NCBI GenBank assembly: GCA_013396995.1
Contig: VWZP01009170.1
Coordinates: 827,686 to 891,685 of the forward strand
DNA length: 64,000 nt
Origin: Dicaeum eximium
Lineage: Eukaryota; Chordata; Aves; Passeriformes; Dicaeidae
Reading direction: 5' to 3'
Shown: one piece after another, positions 22,521-36,620 of the stretch
How positions within the stretch are numbered: position 1 is the first letter of the stretch
Layout of the letters: each line of letters starts with the position of its first letter
Made by a program: the position numbers and the translations under genes
Notes under the pieces: model-generated
Told to the model about the DNA's origin: nothing
Databases searched by the model: none
Seen by the model: the letters and a program-made list of their open reading frames with translations, nothing else

Positions 22521-24787
22521 ACTGGCTTCCATTGCCTCAGGGGCAAGTGTGGGTATCTGTCTATCTAAGTATGTATACACAAATATAACAATTTAGAAAA
22601 TTTCATTTCAGTTTTCATGCTCTTACTTTTTTAACAGCTGTTACAGTTGCAAAGGGTTGTTTGAGACTGGCTGGGTAAAATTATCTAAACTACAGAGACT
22701 TTCAAGAATTGAAAACACAATTAAAAAAAACTTGAGGTATGTTTTGAAGTGATTGACAAGCCACTCAGCATGGGCCTGATCCTATGAGGTCTCAGAATAA
22801 TGTAGCTTTTGGGGTGGACCTTTTTGTTTGTTTGTTCCTTCTCTAGAAACCAAGTTTCTGAGTTTCTCTGAGAAGTCAGAAAAAACACTTTCAACTCATC
22901 GTGGGGTAAAATAATGCTGCTCCTCAGTGGTTTGTCTTCTCAGTGCTGGCATGGAACCCAAGCAGAATTCTGCTTTGTTCTGCTTGAGTTTTGTAACAAC
23001 ATCTCCCAGAACCTCTTGAGTTACCAGTGGAAATCCAAAACACTGATATTCCTTCCAGATGGAGATGGTGGTGTCCAGATATCAACACAGGTTATTTAGG
23101 AAGCGAGGATAATTCATGAATGAATTCCAGAAAATACTAAAGGATATATTGTTGTTCTGATGTCCCCAAGACGGAGCAAGGGAGGATTGTGTTCCCCTTC
23201 ACTGCTTCATGGACAGAGCAGGGAAAAGGGGAGATGTTTGCACGGTCTGAGAGGAAATCGTGTTCTTATTGGAAAAAAGGCATGAATGAGATGAAAGGGA
23301 CTATGTGTAGTACTTAAACGTTATCTGTATTGCTGCTGGATCACGGCATGAAAGGGAGGCCTTTTGGGAGGAAGCTGCAAGACAATACAGCCTTTCTGGG
23401 CACCAGATCATTGTCTGGGCTGATCTCTGGAAATCTAGTTCAGGGAGTAATTTTAAACTTCCTTTAAATAGCACGGACTTGTTGAAGTGATCAATGTTTT
23501 CATTTCATTTTGTTGACATTTTTGGGAGGCACGTTTTAAGAAATCTGTGGCTCTCTATTGAAATTCACAAATGAGAATAGGCAAACCAAACCTGGGCTCT
23601 GTGAGAATTTCACTCTGCATTGGCCATGTGCTAAATGTTTAACTTCCTTTGGACATGATAGCACATTTTTAAAAATAAATATGGTGTATTAAGAAAATGG
23701 CCATTGTACCTACTTTGCCAGTCTGGAATGTGCCATTTATAAAATGGAAAGAAATCTCTCTTAACTTGCAAAAATAAAGATATCTCTTGAAACACAGGCA
23801 GGGAATTTAAGTTGTTCCTTTATTCCACAGAGATATTTTGATGACCAAAGCAGATACAGAATTCCTGTGTGTTATGGTTTTCCTTATAGTTATGCATCTA
23901 TTTCCTTACTTTAGCATTTAACACTTCATCAAACGTACGATCATCTGTGTTGGAGTAATTTATTTTCAATCCTAAAAAGGTAAAAAGAGTGCTGATGCTC
24001 ACCCAAGTTTCTTTGGCACATACATGTATCTCTTCCTGCAAAGTGTTGCAAATAACAAAAAGTAATTCTCCATTTCATTAATGCACCTCAGCTTTGTTAT
24101 TTGAACTTCCTGTCTCATGTATGTAATAAGTGAAAAGGAAATGAGACTTTGGAGGAGATAATGTAAACACACAATATTTCTGTGGTTTCACTGAAATGAA
24201 ATGAATGCCTTTGTAAAAAGCTAATTATTGCATTCAGAATCTAACATGGACCTGGCCAAGTCTGTAGTTCCTCCATTATTCCAGGTTTTATGAAATACAG
24301 TATTTCATACTGTAAATATAAAGGTGCTTTATTCTCTGCTGACTTTTGCATGTAAAGCAAAAGGAAAACAAAAACCAGTTTTCTTCTCTCTTGAGTTTCA
24401 TTGGTTTCCTCTCATCAGTCTCTTAATCTTTGTTAACTTAAGAGGCAGGAGCAATTTAATTTTTGGTACATCAGATTTCACTAACAGGGTGTGTTCTTCT
24501 GTGTGCTGCATGTAGGTAAAATAAACTGAGAATAAAGTAACTTAAGCATAACACAAAAATATTTAAATGAGTGCTCAGGCCTCCCTGCTTGTAACCTCTT
24601 CTCTAATTCTTAACTCTTTTGTCCTGGATTATTTTCCGACCAAAACTCCCAAGCAGGAGTTCCACAAGTCCATGTTTCTGTCTAGTTTCCTTCCCCTGCC
24701 CCCAAGCTGTTGTGATTCAGTCCTTAGATTAAATAGTCCAGACGTGTTCTTAAAAGTATTGAATTTTTTTGGCTGAAACTTGTTCAT
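22521..24787. other. Non-coding DNA, nothing recognised
   Basis: About 2.3 kb of AT-rich sequence with scattered short frames and no repeat family recognised. Confidence 0.6.
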
Positions 24788-24836
24788 CTTTTTTTTTGTT
24801 GTTGTTTATTTGTTTGGGGTTTTTTGTTTGTTTATT
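24788..24836 (+). repeat. T/G low-complexity tract (TTTG/TTG)n
   Basis: A T9 run followed by GTT, GTTT and TTTG words, ending at TTATTGCAG. A compositional simple repeat. Confidence 0.85.
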
Positions 24837-27800
24837 GCAGGTTTGAGGGCTTTTTTGTTTATTCTAAAGTGTAAAATTTAAAATCTGGTGAAGACAAAAG
24901 TCTTCTAACAGATTTAAATTTTTTTTTTCTTTTTACTGATGCATTTCATCCTTCTTTGCATTACCAGTTCTAGAAATGAAAAGAGATTTATATCTTTGCT
25001 GCATATATTTTGCCTTTGAATACTTAATTCCTGTCAGTTTTGACCACTGTCTCTCTATTTATATTATACAATATTGGGATTGCAGAATTATAATTTTTTC
25101 ATGTTTTTATCCCTCTTCCTTTGGGCAGTTCTGTGGGCTGGGAGTTGATAAGTAGATAAGTTCACTCAACCAAATGCCTGTCAGCCTCACTTTTATTTTT
25201 AGTTTCTGTGTTTTGAGAAATAGAAAAAACCCTCTATTTGGTTTTGAATCTAATAAAACGTCCTAGACCTAATCTGTGAGTAGCATATTTAGATTAGCTT
25301 CATAATCCTAAGAGAAGGAAGTATTTGTTAGGTGATTTGTGTGTGTCACATTTAGATGACACAGACGACTTTGCAGGAATTGCCTTTGGTCTTTTAATGG
25401 CAATTAAAAAGCTTTCTCTGCCCTCACCAAATACATGCAACTGCAAAAAGTAACTGCAATAATTGTCATTTTAGAAATTTCACCTACATGGTCAAAGTTC
25501 CACATAGACTTTTTTAAAATGCAGAATTAATGCTGTGCTGTCTGGTTTGTGTGTTTGCTGAGGAATGATAAATTGTATACAGACATCAGAAATGCTGTGT
25601 CCACTTCTGGGCTCTCGAGTACAAGAGAGATATGGAGCTTAATTGGCTGTTAAAGGCTTTCCTGTGGTCTGAAATATCTGAGAACCTCCACACATCCAGC
25701 AGCTACAAAGGGTTTGGTGAAGGTTGGCCCTGGGTTTTTAAAGATACAGGAGTCTGAATGATTAAAGTGAAATACCTTTCTCATGCCAGAAAAGGATTCG
25801 AGATGCCTTTTAGCATCCCATATTTCTAGGTTCACTTCTCATGCAGGCAGTTTTAGAGAGGCAAATGCAGAGAAAAGTGTCAAACTCAAATATATTTAAA
25901 ACCTGATCTTGGAGAAAAGGTTGACAGACTTGGATTTGTTCTGCATAAAAGAGAATATGATCAATTGTTTTCTGTGCCTGGTGGCTGCATTAGCAGAAAT
26001 AACAGCTTGAAGTTGTAGTGAGAGGAAATACTTCCTCCTAAATCTTGGAGGATGTCTCAGCTACATAACCATTAAATAGTAAATTGGCAGAAAAGCTTTT
26101 TAAATATTGGCCAAATAGTTGGCAGGGGTAACAGAGACATTTAAGTAGCAACAGAGAGCATGAGATGATAAAGTGGGTGAATTCTTGAGATCTGTTCTTA
26201 ATTTCTGTGCATTCTGTCTGCAGCAGTATCTCCTTATTTACATCAGCATATTAAGAGAGACTTCAGGGGATTTTTTGGGTAGAAAACCCACAGTTTCTGA
26301 GGAGTCTTTCACTTATTTAGATTTATTTAATTGGACATCCAAGCAAAGGAGGTGTCAGATTATAGAATTGAGCTTTATTGCTGCTGGATAAGGAGGGGAA
26401 TTAAGAGATTGCCAGAATTGCATTCCAGAATTGCAGAAACCATCTGAAGTGCAGCCTCCTTGAAATGCTGTGTCTGGATCATCCCTAGAACCACCCACAT
26501 CTTCAGCATGTTTTTTTGTGAAGTCAAATCAAATACCTACAGGCCCACCAAATCTATTTTCATAGGACATCAGCAAGCTAAATTTTCTGTATAAAATGTA
26601 TCAAGTTACAGTGAAAAATATGTTGATAAACAATGTAGGGATGTGAGGCCATGAGCACCTTATTGTCCTCAGCAGTGTAAAGGACCAGAGGAGTATTTTG
26701 GGACTCTTCTTCAGCTGCCCAGTGTGTAGAATAGGAGTAGCTGATGTCTCAGTCATCATTCTAAATACACATATAATTAACATTCTTAGCTTCTGTCTAA
26801 GTATATAGACATTCTCTGTGGAATTGAAATTGTTTTATTTCAATGAGTATAGAAACATTTTGCACAGTCCTCTGGTAAGTATGAACCCATGCATTATGAT
26901 AAAAGATATTCCAATAATAGACTATAACTTTGCTAATAATGTTAGTTCAGTTAACAGATGATCACTTGTATGCAAAACCCTTCTGGGAGGTTCTTTGATG
27001 TAAACAGTTGCCTTGAAGTGAGAGAGAAATTGCTGTTGTAAGCCATAATTTGCTGGCTGTGTAACATTGTAGTACTTTTGAATTTGCAGTGGGAAACACA
27101 GGCTCTTGTTATGGCTGGAGCAGTGAAATGGAGCCCATTTACACACTGCCCTGAAATACCCTTTTCTTGAGTTGTGTCAGCAACAGGCTGCTGTGTTCCA
27201 GAGCTGATTGGCCAGTAGCAGGATTATGTGCTGCAAAAATATTTTTCTTAGTATGAATATTGATATTACAAAGGTACACTTATGTCCAAAAGCTGAAGGC
27301 TTGAAAATATCTGTGTTTTGTATCCTCCATAACACTCCTCCTTCCCTCTTCTCCTTTTTATCTTTCATTTTTGTGTTTTCTTTGTGATTGTTAGGCTTAA
27401 ATTTTAGTGTTAGCATTGTCTTCTCTGGGTATCTGTTGGGAGCTTTCTCAGTCTTTAAATCTAAGAGTAAAGGCTCATTAACAGCTGAGCAATGTCTTGC
27501 ATTCCTGTGTTCACAGTCATTGAATATTAGGAGAGATTTGGTCATAAAATACTACTAAATAGTGGTTTAAACAATCTGTATGAATTGTTGTTTTTTTCAG
27601 AGTCAAATTTAACTCCTCTCTTATCTGGAATATTACTTTACCACTTTTCTATACTGTTATCTGTGAAAAAGGGTATAGAAAAAAAAGTTGAGTTTTCTAA
27701 TTAAAAAGCAGTGTATCTAGAGGTCTTGCATGTTCTATATCCATCACAACAATCTGGGAAAAAAAACACCTTCTTCTGCAGGAATATCAATTTAAAAGAT

Positions 27801-28590
27801 GACTAATTTCTAGGAAGACCCATTTAAAGAGATAAAGGATTATGCAGACTCTAAATATTGATCCTTTTCTGTACAAATATATGTGCTTTTCTCCTACTTT
27901 GTCTTGGATGATGGTGTGCAATATTAGATCATTGTGTAGAAGGAAGAGATATTAGCTTCTAACTCATTGGGAATTACATAAATTTAGTCTCTGTGCTTAG
28001 TGTGGAGTGTACCTCCCATAAAAACTCAGAGTTTATATACTCTTGCTCGACTGTGTTGATTAATGAACTGACTTTTTTTATTGTTACAATGTTATTCTCT
28101 GTAAAAATGTTTTCATTTGCTTTATATCCACAAGTCAGATTGCCCAAGCGAGTATTTTGATAGCTCATGCAATGGCGTTACAAACCAAAGTCCTTTGGAA
28201 GGGTGTGAGAGTAGTTCAAATGTCTGTGAGCTTTTTGTTCTTATTGATAATAGTGATCCATCTATTTAAAGCTAGATTGAGGCAACCAGGTTTTTTTAAC
28301 CTCTGCAAGATGATTAGTTAGGCCTTTCAAAAATTTGGGAGTGATGAGCTGGAAGATTCACTGTTTCATTCCTTAGTCCTGAGCTGTGCAGATCACACTC
28401 TGTTTTCAGGTCTGAGAAGCTGAGGCCCATTTAATAGGTAACTGTAGCAGAATAGGGAATTTTAATTTCATATAAAATAGTTTATGCTGTTATTCACTCA
28501 CAGTGTCAAATGTCATTAATCTTTACTCAGTTTTAGAGGTTTAGGAAAAGCCAAGTACTTACAGGATGCTAACTGCAGCTGTTTAAAGAA
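24837..28590. other. Non-coding AT-rich DNA, nothing recognised
   Basis: About 3.8 kb. The 122-codon minus-strand frame at 27177-27545 is lysine/asparagine-rich, as expected from the complement of T-rich DNA, and has no motif. No CR1 or LTR signature was seen. Confidence 0.6.
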
Positions 28591-28619
28591 GGGCAGTGGT
28601 GGTGGGGTGGGTACATGGG
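28591..28619 (+). other. G-rich stretch, possible G-quadruplex
   Basis: Four runs of three or more G on the + strand are separated by 10, 1 and 5 bases, with extra GG pairs in the longest loop. It is outside the strict 7-base loop limit but could fold as a relaxed quadruplex. Function is unknown. Confidence 0.4.
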
Positions 28620-31600
28620 TGAAAGAGGATGCTTGTCCAGATCCTTTCCCTTGCCATAAATTTTATGCAAGTTCAAAATTAGTGTTCAAGCAAATAATAA
28701 TTGTTTTACTATTCTGAGTCTTAGTGCATAAAAATATTCATAGTTTGAGAGGTGAGAGAAATCGGGATTACAAGTTTTCTTTATGACTAAGTATTCTAGA
28801 CCTCCTGAATCATATGGACCCTTTTATTACAGCTGGTCTGTAAAGTGCAAACACATCACCCTTCCCTGAAATGGAAGAAATGCAGAAACCTACAATACAT
28901 TAGGAGAGGGTTAGAGATTGATGAACTCAATATATGAAGAAAGTACTGAAACATGATCATGAGATCAAAATGAAAGGGCAAATAAAAAGAGCTTAGGTCA
29001 GCTTTTAAAATGTAATATTCTTTGGCTCAGATCCTGCTTCTTCATGCTTCGATTTAATCTGTCAGGGCAAAAGGGCAAAGGTTCACATGATTGCTGGGGA
29101 GGGTACAAGATGCATGACAGAGCAATTTGCTGAGTTTCCCTGGATGAGTGTAGACAAAGCTTGCATGTCTTTGCTCTTTGTTTCTCTGACAGTAGCCTTT
29201 AACATAGGCTTATTGTTCACTTTTTGGGTCACTGAAAGGCATTTATAAGGTATTTGTGGTGCAGAAAGCACATGAAACTGTTTTCTAATTTGTCTTAATT
29301 GCTTGTCTCAGTAAATGGTTAATTCCCATTTGTATGTGCTCAGCAGTTTAGAAAAAAGGTGTTTGTTCATATTTGAAATCTCTGTAATTGCCAAAAGCCC
29401 TTAGAGGTGTTGGTGGATGATCAGTTCTAGACCACCTAAACCCCTTTATTGTCACTTCTCATACTTTCAAAAATGATAGATAATTATTTTATAAATTGTA
29501 CCACTTTGCTGAAGTTGTACTCAGTCCTTTTTCTCTTTGGAACAATGTTTTGTCATTTGAAATAGTAGTTCTTGATTTCCTTTTGTGACAGCATGTGTGT
29601 TAACCCTTTGTTGTGCTGTTAAACCCCCTTGTACTGAGATTGGCCATCAAATCACCAACCAGTACATGTCTCTCTCCAAGTCAGTCAGGTTTTGGCAGCA
29701 AATAGGGGAAATGTGTGAGCACAAACATGTGCCTAAAAAATTCTAATTTGGCCAGAGGACAGTTATTTCTACATCAGGAGAGAATTCCAAAAGTCTTCTA
29801 CTATTCTGTGCATTATCACTAATATGCATAACTTCTAAGGAAAATGGAGCAGTGCTGGCTTTTCAGGCTTGTAAATCGAGTTATTGATCCTGCAGCTGAT
29901 TATTCCCAAATAGAAGGACTTTCCAACCAAATGCAATGGCCTGTTTCAGAAATTTGTCAGAGATCTGGAATTGAAGTCCACACGAAACATCATCGTGGTT
30001 TAAAGAGTTAAATAGCTTGGTACACTTTACAGAAATAGGTTAGAGGCTTCATGTCTCTTGCTTCATTTAATTCAGCTATACTTTGCTGATACTGAGAGGG
30101 AGAAAATGTCTTGCAAACGTGAGTTTGCCATTAGCTGGACAAATGTAATGTGTTACATACATCTTGCATATTATAGTAATGTTCAGTAAATCACTCATAG
30201 GAGCAACAAATGACTTAGATCAAGGTTAATTTTGGTAAGGAATGGCAAGACCACTGGTAGACATAAAAACAGAGAGGGCAAGACTACAATGTACTTGGTC
30301 AGTTCTTAAAAGCAATCTTCTTTAATCTGTGTGCAGATTCCCACTGCATATCTGAACAAAAGAGGAACATGACTAATGAGCCTACAGTAGGTCAGCCCAA
30401 GTTTGTGTCATCATGTTAAGCAATGAGTGATAGGAATTTAAAGGAAATTATTAAATCCATCACAGCATTCTGGATCTCAGTAGTGATTCCCAACAGCCAG
30501 TGTAGTCATGGCATGCAGGACATCAGTTTGCCAATACTGCAGACTTTAGAAAAAAAGCACCACTTGTTGGTCAGACTTAATAATCCTCTTAGAGTCATCC
30601 TCTTTGATTTTTTTCCTGTTTTTAATAACTGCCTTTGAGTCTTTCAGTTGCTTTATTTGAAGAGAAGAAATACATTCGGCAGCCCATAATGCTTTGGAAT
30701 TGAGTTGGGCAATGTCCAGACCTAGAGAAGGACTTGAGCAAAGGTCAGCACCTGAGCAGTGCAAGCTGCATGGTCAGTGAGGGGACCCAAGGCTGAGGCT
30801 TAGCAAAGAATCCTGATATGAATGTTTACAAAGTGCCAGCCAGAGTCTGCAACGATTCCAGCTGAGCAATGCTGCCCTTATCAGTTGCCTCATTTTGGCT
30901 TGTGTTTTTCAAAGGTATAATTCCACTGTTTGGCCAGACACGATGGCGTGTTCACAGCCTTGGAAATTTAAGACAAATAACAGTTGTTAGAGAATGCTAA
31001 CCTGCTGGCTTTGGAAGTAATAATAACTAGCCAGAATTTTTTGGAGTGTGTTACCTAAATTCACTCTGCTAATGCATGTGCCTGTCCCAGCAGCATCACC
31101 TGACCTGTGTCCATAGAGACACCCTGCCTCAGTGCCCAGGAGGAGCTGGGCCTGAAGAACCCTTCCTATTGTATCATTTCTCTATTTTACCCTGATTGAA
31201 CACATTGCTGTTTTCAGGACTGTTCCAGCTTAGTACTCATAGCCCCTTAAAAGAAAAGCAAAGAATTTATTTCAAAATCATTTGTTTGCAGAAGTCACAG
31301 GAGCAATGAAAACCAGTATTTACATTTAGATCTTTTAAACAAATGAAAATTAAGTGGAATTTTTGTTTTGCCTTCAAGTATTTTGTGCTGCATCATAGGA
31401 TAAATCATTATCCAAGATTTTAAGTAGCTTTATTGTTTGTTACGTCTTCGCTATTTTTCTATTATTTTTGGCATGTCTTCCTCTGCTGATGCTTATGTTG
31501 ACATTTATTCTGATTAGTTTAAATGAAGGTTTTAACCCTGGCTTTATCCTTTTAGATGGCATTGCTTATGAAAGAGTAGGGATAGTAATTGTAGCTAACT

Positions 31601-33259
31601 GTGCAATGCATTTAGGTAGTTTGTATTTCATGTCTGTAACAATACATTTCTTTTCCGAAGGAAATGAGCCATGCTCTTTCTGTGAGAAATCTGTGTTTTT
31701 ATGTTCAGTGGCTCAATGGAAAATTCCCTTTTCAGGTAGCGTTTTTGCTATACTGAGGAGTATAAAGCTTTGAAGTGTTTGTGCTTCTGACATGGTGCAA
31801 AGGCTGGGAAGATTGTTCTCCTGCCTGTATGTATCCAGTGATGGAAGGTGCATGGATTCAGGATGGTGGTGTTTGTTTGTTTGTTTATTTGATTGTGTTT
31901 TTAAATGAAAAATAAATGGCACTGAGGTATCCTGTTCCATTCTTTCTGCACCCAGTTTGGTAAGTCATTGGATTCCTGTGACTGTTACTAATGTGGTGTG
32001 AGATGAGGGCACTCACCACCCTGTAGATCTGATCACATTTTTTCCTCTTCCTGAATGGTGCTGTTACTGATTTTAAGTCATTCTGGCTTTCCCTCATTTG
32101 TATCTGCATATTGGAATTTTTCTACCTGCAAAACTTACATGAGACTTGCCTATAAACATTTTCAGTGAAATGTAGATACAACCCAGCTTTTCTTAATTCC
32201 TACTTTTTCCTTACTTTAAATTTTTTTTTGTTGCTTTTGACTGAAATATAAATAGGGTGGAGGATCCCTTGTACTATTGGGATTAAAGAACAAAGGAAAA
32301 CACCTAATCCAAGACAATAGTTTGCTTTCATTGGTTCTGTGAGATATGCTTCAGGAAAACATTTTTTCCTACACAACCTATTTCATTGACTGAAGAATAT
32401 CATATCACATCACAGGCAGTTGGAGAGGATGCATTTGTTGGGAGCACACTGTTCATTCCCTATGAATTAAAGGGGTTTCATGTTCTTGATGCCTGTCATT
32501 TGAAGAAGAGTTTGAGAAGAATAGTAAATCTAAAGTTGGTTTGCATTTTCTAAGTGGAAGTACTCATTTTGATAAAAGCAAACCCTTCAATAGCCTACAT
32601 AAATGATGTGTAAACTATCTGGATTAAATAATCAAATGCCCAGGATGATTCCTGCAGGCTTGCATATCTAGAAACACTGGCATTCAGTTACCCAGACAAG
32701 TCTGTCAGCATTCCCACAGGGGTAAAACCTGGAATCACAGAGTGTCCAAATCAAACATACAGTCAGTTAGTTAGTTGATATAAAAACCCCTTTGTCTTGT
32801 TTAAATATATATTCCAGTTTATGTGCTGTTAATAGTACACCTGTTAACTAGCATTGGAGTTTATTTCAGCTGAAGGTGAAAAGAATAACTAGACTTGGTT
32901 TGAGCAGTCATTAGCGTTGGACTTTTTTGTTTTATGGGCAGAGTAAGAAGACAGATGAATTGGGCAGCTGAAGAAGTTATGTTCTTAAGACTAACACAGA
33001 GTAACTCCTTACTCTCTTTGGTTATAGCACTTTGTCTGCAACTGTGGGTTTTGACAGTCTAGTATTGGATTATTTTATGGTTATGAGTGAACAGAAGCCT
33101 CCCTTTTCTCATATAAATAAATCTGAGAGCTCCTGAAGAAGATAAAAAACCTATATACCAAAACTGTTTACAACAACTTAATTCCTGACAATGAAAGATA
33201 TCTGTCTCCCATGAAACACTGCTGGCTGATTTGGTTTAGTTACTCATCAATTTGCAGAC
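28620..33259. other. Non-coding DNA with a (TTTG)n run
   Basis: Contains a (GTTT)n run at 31870-31890. The 101-codon frame at 31468-31773 is hydrophobic and T-rich and has no recognised motif. Nothing else is supported. Confidence 0.55.
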
Positions 33260-33271
33260 AAAAAAAAAAAA
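33260..33271 (+). repeat. Poly(A) run, 12 bases
   Basis: An uninterrupted A12, not preceded by a recognisable retrotransposon tail. Confidence 0.85.
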
Positions 33272-36190
33272 GACAAATTACGTAAACTGGTCTGAAAACT
33301 CAAGTTTGTGAACCCTAGAATTTCCTTTGCATTTTTCAACCCACTTTTCAACATTTTACATTTCTCTAGCAGTAGTTGAACTTGAAAAGTAAGTAGTAAT
33401 TGAGGTACCAAACCTGCTGTAGTGTGATTTAGGTTATCCAGTAAGTCAGGCTTCACTCTGACACTAGAGAGATGGCATAGCATGCTTCAGACAATTAAAG
33501 CCAACCTACTGCTAAAGCTTGAATTTAATGTTGTGCATTTAAAAGTAGTGTGCATGCAGATTATTGCTTGAGAATGTGGAAAAAGGGGATGTTATTTCAC
33601 AACATTAAAAGAAACAGAACACACTGATGTAATTAGTACCCTAAGGAAAGGAATCAAAGCTACATAAGATAATTAAAAAGGCTTGTGATAAGCACAACTT
33701 CTAAACTAGCTTGTTGTGGATGCACTATTTTGATTTCTTGTGATGGCTACGCTCTTGGAATCTTGTTTGAGAGGTCAAATTGAGTTCCAGGAGCTTATCA
33801 GGCTCAGACAAATAACAGCCATGTTATAAAACAGAAAATAATGCAAGGAGGAGAGAGGAGAAGGACAGAAAAGTACATTCAGAAAGGTGAAGATATTCTC
33901 AGAAGTACTGCTGGCCAGTTTTCTACTGATTTGCATGTTTTCTGTTTTGAGAGTGTTTGTTTTATTGTGTTGTAGAAATAGTACCAGCTTAAAAATAATC
34001 AATTCTAAAGATAATTAATAAAGCTGATTATTAAGGGTGGTATATTCTTAACCTTGTCTTTAATTTACGAAGATCATGAATCTATTCGAACAAGGGCAAG
34101 ACCACTTTCTAGAAAGCAGATGTGAGAGCCAAGAGCTTTGGATCTTTTCCAGGTGGATGTTCTGGGCTGTGTACCAGATCTACCTGCAATAGTAAGGAAT
34201 GATTTTCTGGGATCCATTCACAGTGGAGTGATGCAGAGCTGCAGAGGGAATCCTCCCCATCCTGCTATGGGTGAGCTGTGACTCTCACAGCTCTTGCTCC
34301 ATCCTGGGATATTTCCTCTCCTTCCTTGGATCTGTGCACAAATGGTGCTTTTTAATTTCTAAAGTTTTATTTCTCTCATTATCCTTTGTGAAATATGCTG
34401 TCCTGAAACAGTTTTTGAAACAAAACCTCCTGAATGTCATTTTCAGTGGATGTTTTGAACAATACTGAAGCAATTTGGAAACACCTTTTAGTAGACAAAT
34501 TAATTCACAAGCTTGGTATTTTCTCATATGTGAAACAAGATTTTATCTTCTTATAGTCCACATTTCTCTAAAGCAGAAGTTGTAGTTGGTGATAAAAGGT
34601 ACAAGGAAGTCACAGCTGTAAGTTAGAATTAATATTCTCATGTTTTCTTTTTATTTTAACTTAATTCATATCCAAGTTTGTTCTTCTACTTTTAAACTAT
34701 ATCCTTCCTGTTATCAGTAGATGCTCCCTAATTAAAAGCTTCTAAAATGTAACATAAATTAGGAACAGAGGAAGGAGTCAAGGATAAACAAATGCTTATA
34801 ACTAGCTTGCTGTGAGTCTGGGGTGTAGCTGGTTTGCATGGATGGTTGAATAAAGCTTAAAAAAAATCCAGGCTGTATATGCTGAGACAAAAGACTCGGA
34901 GAAAGCTGGATTACTACCTGAGCCAAAAAGCCCTGTATGATTCAGGAACTGGAAATACAAATTGGATCATTAGTGATGTATTCCTTGCCTTTCTGTCTTA
35001 ACGATATCAGCATGAGTGAATCTGGATGTCAAAACATCCCTTGAATTTTTTGAAAGTCAGAAATGGTAACTGCTTTTTTTTTTTGCATTATCAAGATGAT
35101 TTTTTGTGTAGTGAATTATTGCTTCTGACCCAGCTCCTCTTCTGCTCTGTAGCACTGAAAGTCTGCTGAAGGACGGGTGAAACATAATAAAGTACATCTC
35201 AGCAAGAGTAATTCTGAAGCCATTGACACAAATTATTGCTATTATTGCTGTGGTAGATAGTGCTGTGTCAGGCTGAAATTGCATTTGTGTGCCTTTTAAG
35301 TTTCTCCACTCTTCTCTGCAGTTGGGCAGAACATCAGCTCAAGACCCCAAGGGCCATGTTAAGTACAGCATCATTTTGCAAATTTACTTCCCTTTTTTTT
35401 TTATAGTAGTGTTAATGTCAGCCACGTATTCTAATTTCCTCAATTCAGATAGCAATGATTCTACGAAAAACAGTTACCTTGAAATTTCTTGTGGCCAGCT
35501 ACATGATGATTTTGCATATTGATTTCTACTGATTTTTTTTAACAAGTATGTGAAATCGTTTAGCTTGTAGTCCTTGTGAAATACACTGTCTTGTCAGACA
35601 GTGGAAAGTACAAACTTCTTCTCCTCAGCCAGTGTGTATGCCAAAGAGAATAACTAGTAATAAGAGAAGTACCTGGCTAGGATGTACAAAAAAGTCTTAA
35701 CTATTTTTGATGGTAAAATGAGATTTTAATTTATTTAATGTCTTCTTCTGATACATTCAAGACACTTGCTGTTAGTAATGAACAAGGAAGATCAAGAGCA
35801 GCTGTACATTCTGAGGAACTAACTATCAGAAACTGAGCTGAGATTAGTAATATCTAGCTTTTCATATTATTCAAATGGACAGCATCTGCATTTCCCTGTG
35901 TTTTTAGGGCTTTTTTCATTCCAGTATTGGAGAAGTTGGAGTGAGACAAGAACTTGACAAATTTTCATAACCATTTCAATAATACCTTTACTCTCAGACA
36001 TGCCATGACATTAATTGTACTAATATTTAGCATTGCTAAAGGAATTTTCATCATCATGTTTTGAAAGACGGTGCACAAATAGATTGGAAACATTAATTCC
36101 AGTGTACAGATAAGAAAAGCTAAGCAAAATAATTTTGTATATTTTAATGGTGAGATGTTTGAGGAGCTGGCATTACATTCATCAATTCTC
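33272..36190. other. Non-coding AT-rich DNA, nothing recognised
   Basis: About 2.9 kb without a supportable gene, RNA or interspersed repeat. Confidence 0.6.
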
Positions 36191-36620
36191 TTATTTCCCA
36201 TCGGTTCCTTGAGCAGCTGCATGTGCACGGATTTTTCTCTTTCCCCAGTTGTGTGCAGAGAGGGATGAATGGAGGAAGAAAACAGTGCTTGGGCACAGGA
36301 ATTCCCTGACACTGTTGGGTGTGGATGGGGGCTGTCAGGAAGTAGCATGGGAGCAGCTGGAGCAGAGGGGACACAGGAGGAGCAGAGGGAGCAGGATGTT
36401 TGCCTGTGTGATGTGGGTTCAGGAGAGAAGAGCGAACTGAGATGGAACAGGCTCAGAACACAGATCAACTTGGCAGGAGCCTGGCAAACCAGGTGCACGT
36501 GAAGCTCTCAGACTTTGGAGATGTTCCTGGTCCCCCCATTCCCACCATTTTCTACTCCAGCCGATGTGATCTGCAGCTGTGTGTTCATCTGTCCTCTCTC
36601 AAGTGCTCCTTTTTAGTCCA
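36191..36620. other. GC-richer patch of unknown origin
   Basis: Purine-rich on the + strand with GGAG/CAGG words between 36250 and 36440. It underlies the longest open frame in the window outside repeats, a 177-codon minus-strand frame at 35965-36498. That frame runs from this patch into AT-rich DNA, has no recognisable domain, and shows a composition change at the boundary, which argues against a real protein. Confidence 0.4.

Noticed and set aside
35965..36498. A 177-codon minus-strand open frame, the longest outside repeats
   Set aside because: No recognisable domain or motif, a composition shift along its length and overlapping frames on the other strand. A few frames of this size are expected by chance in 64 kb.
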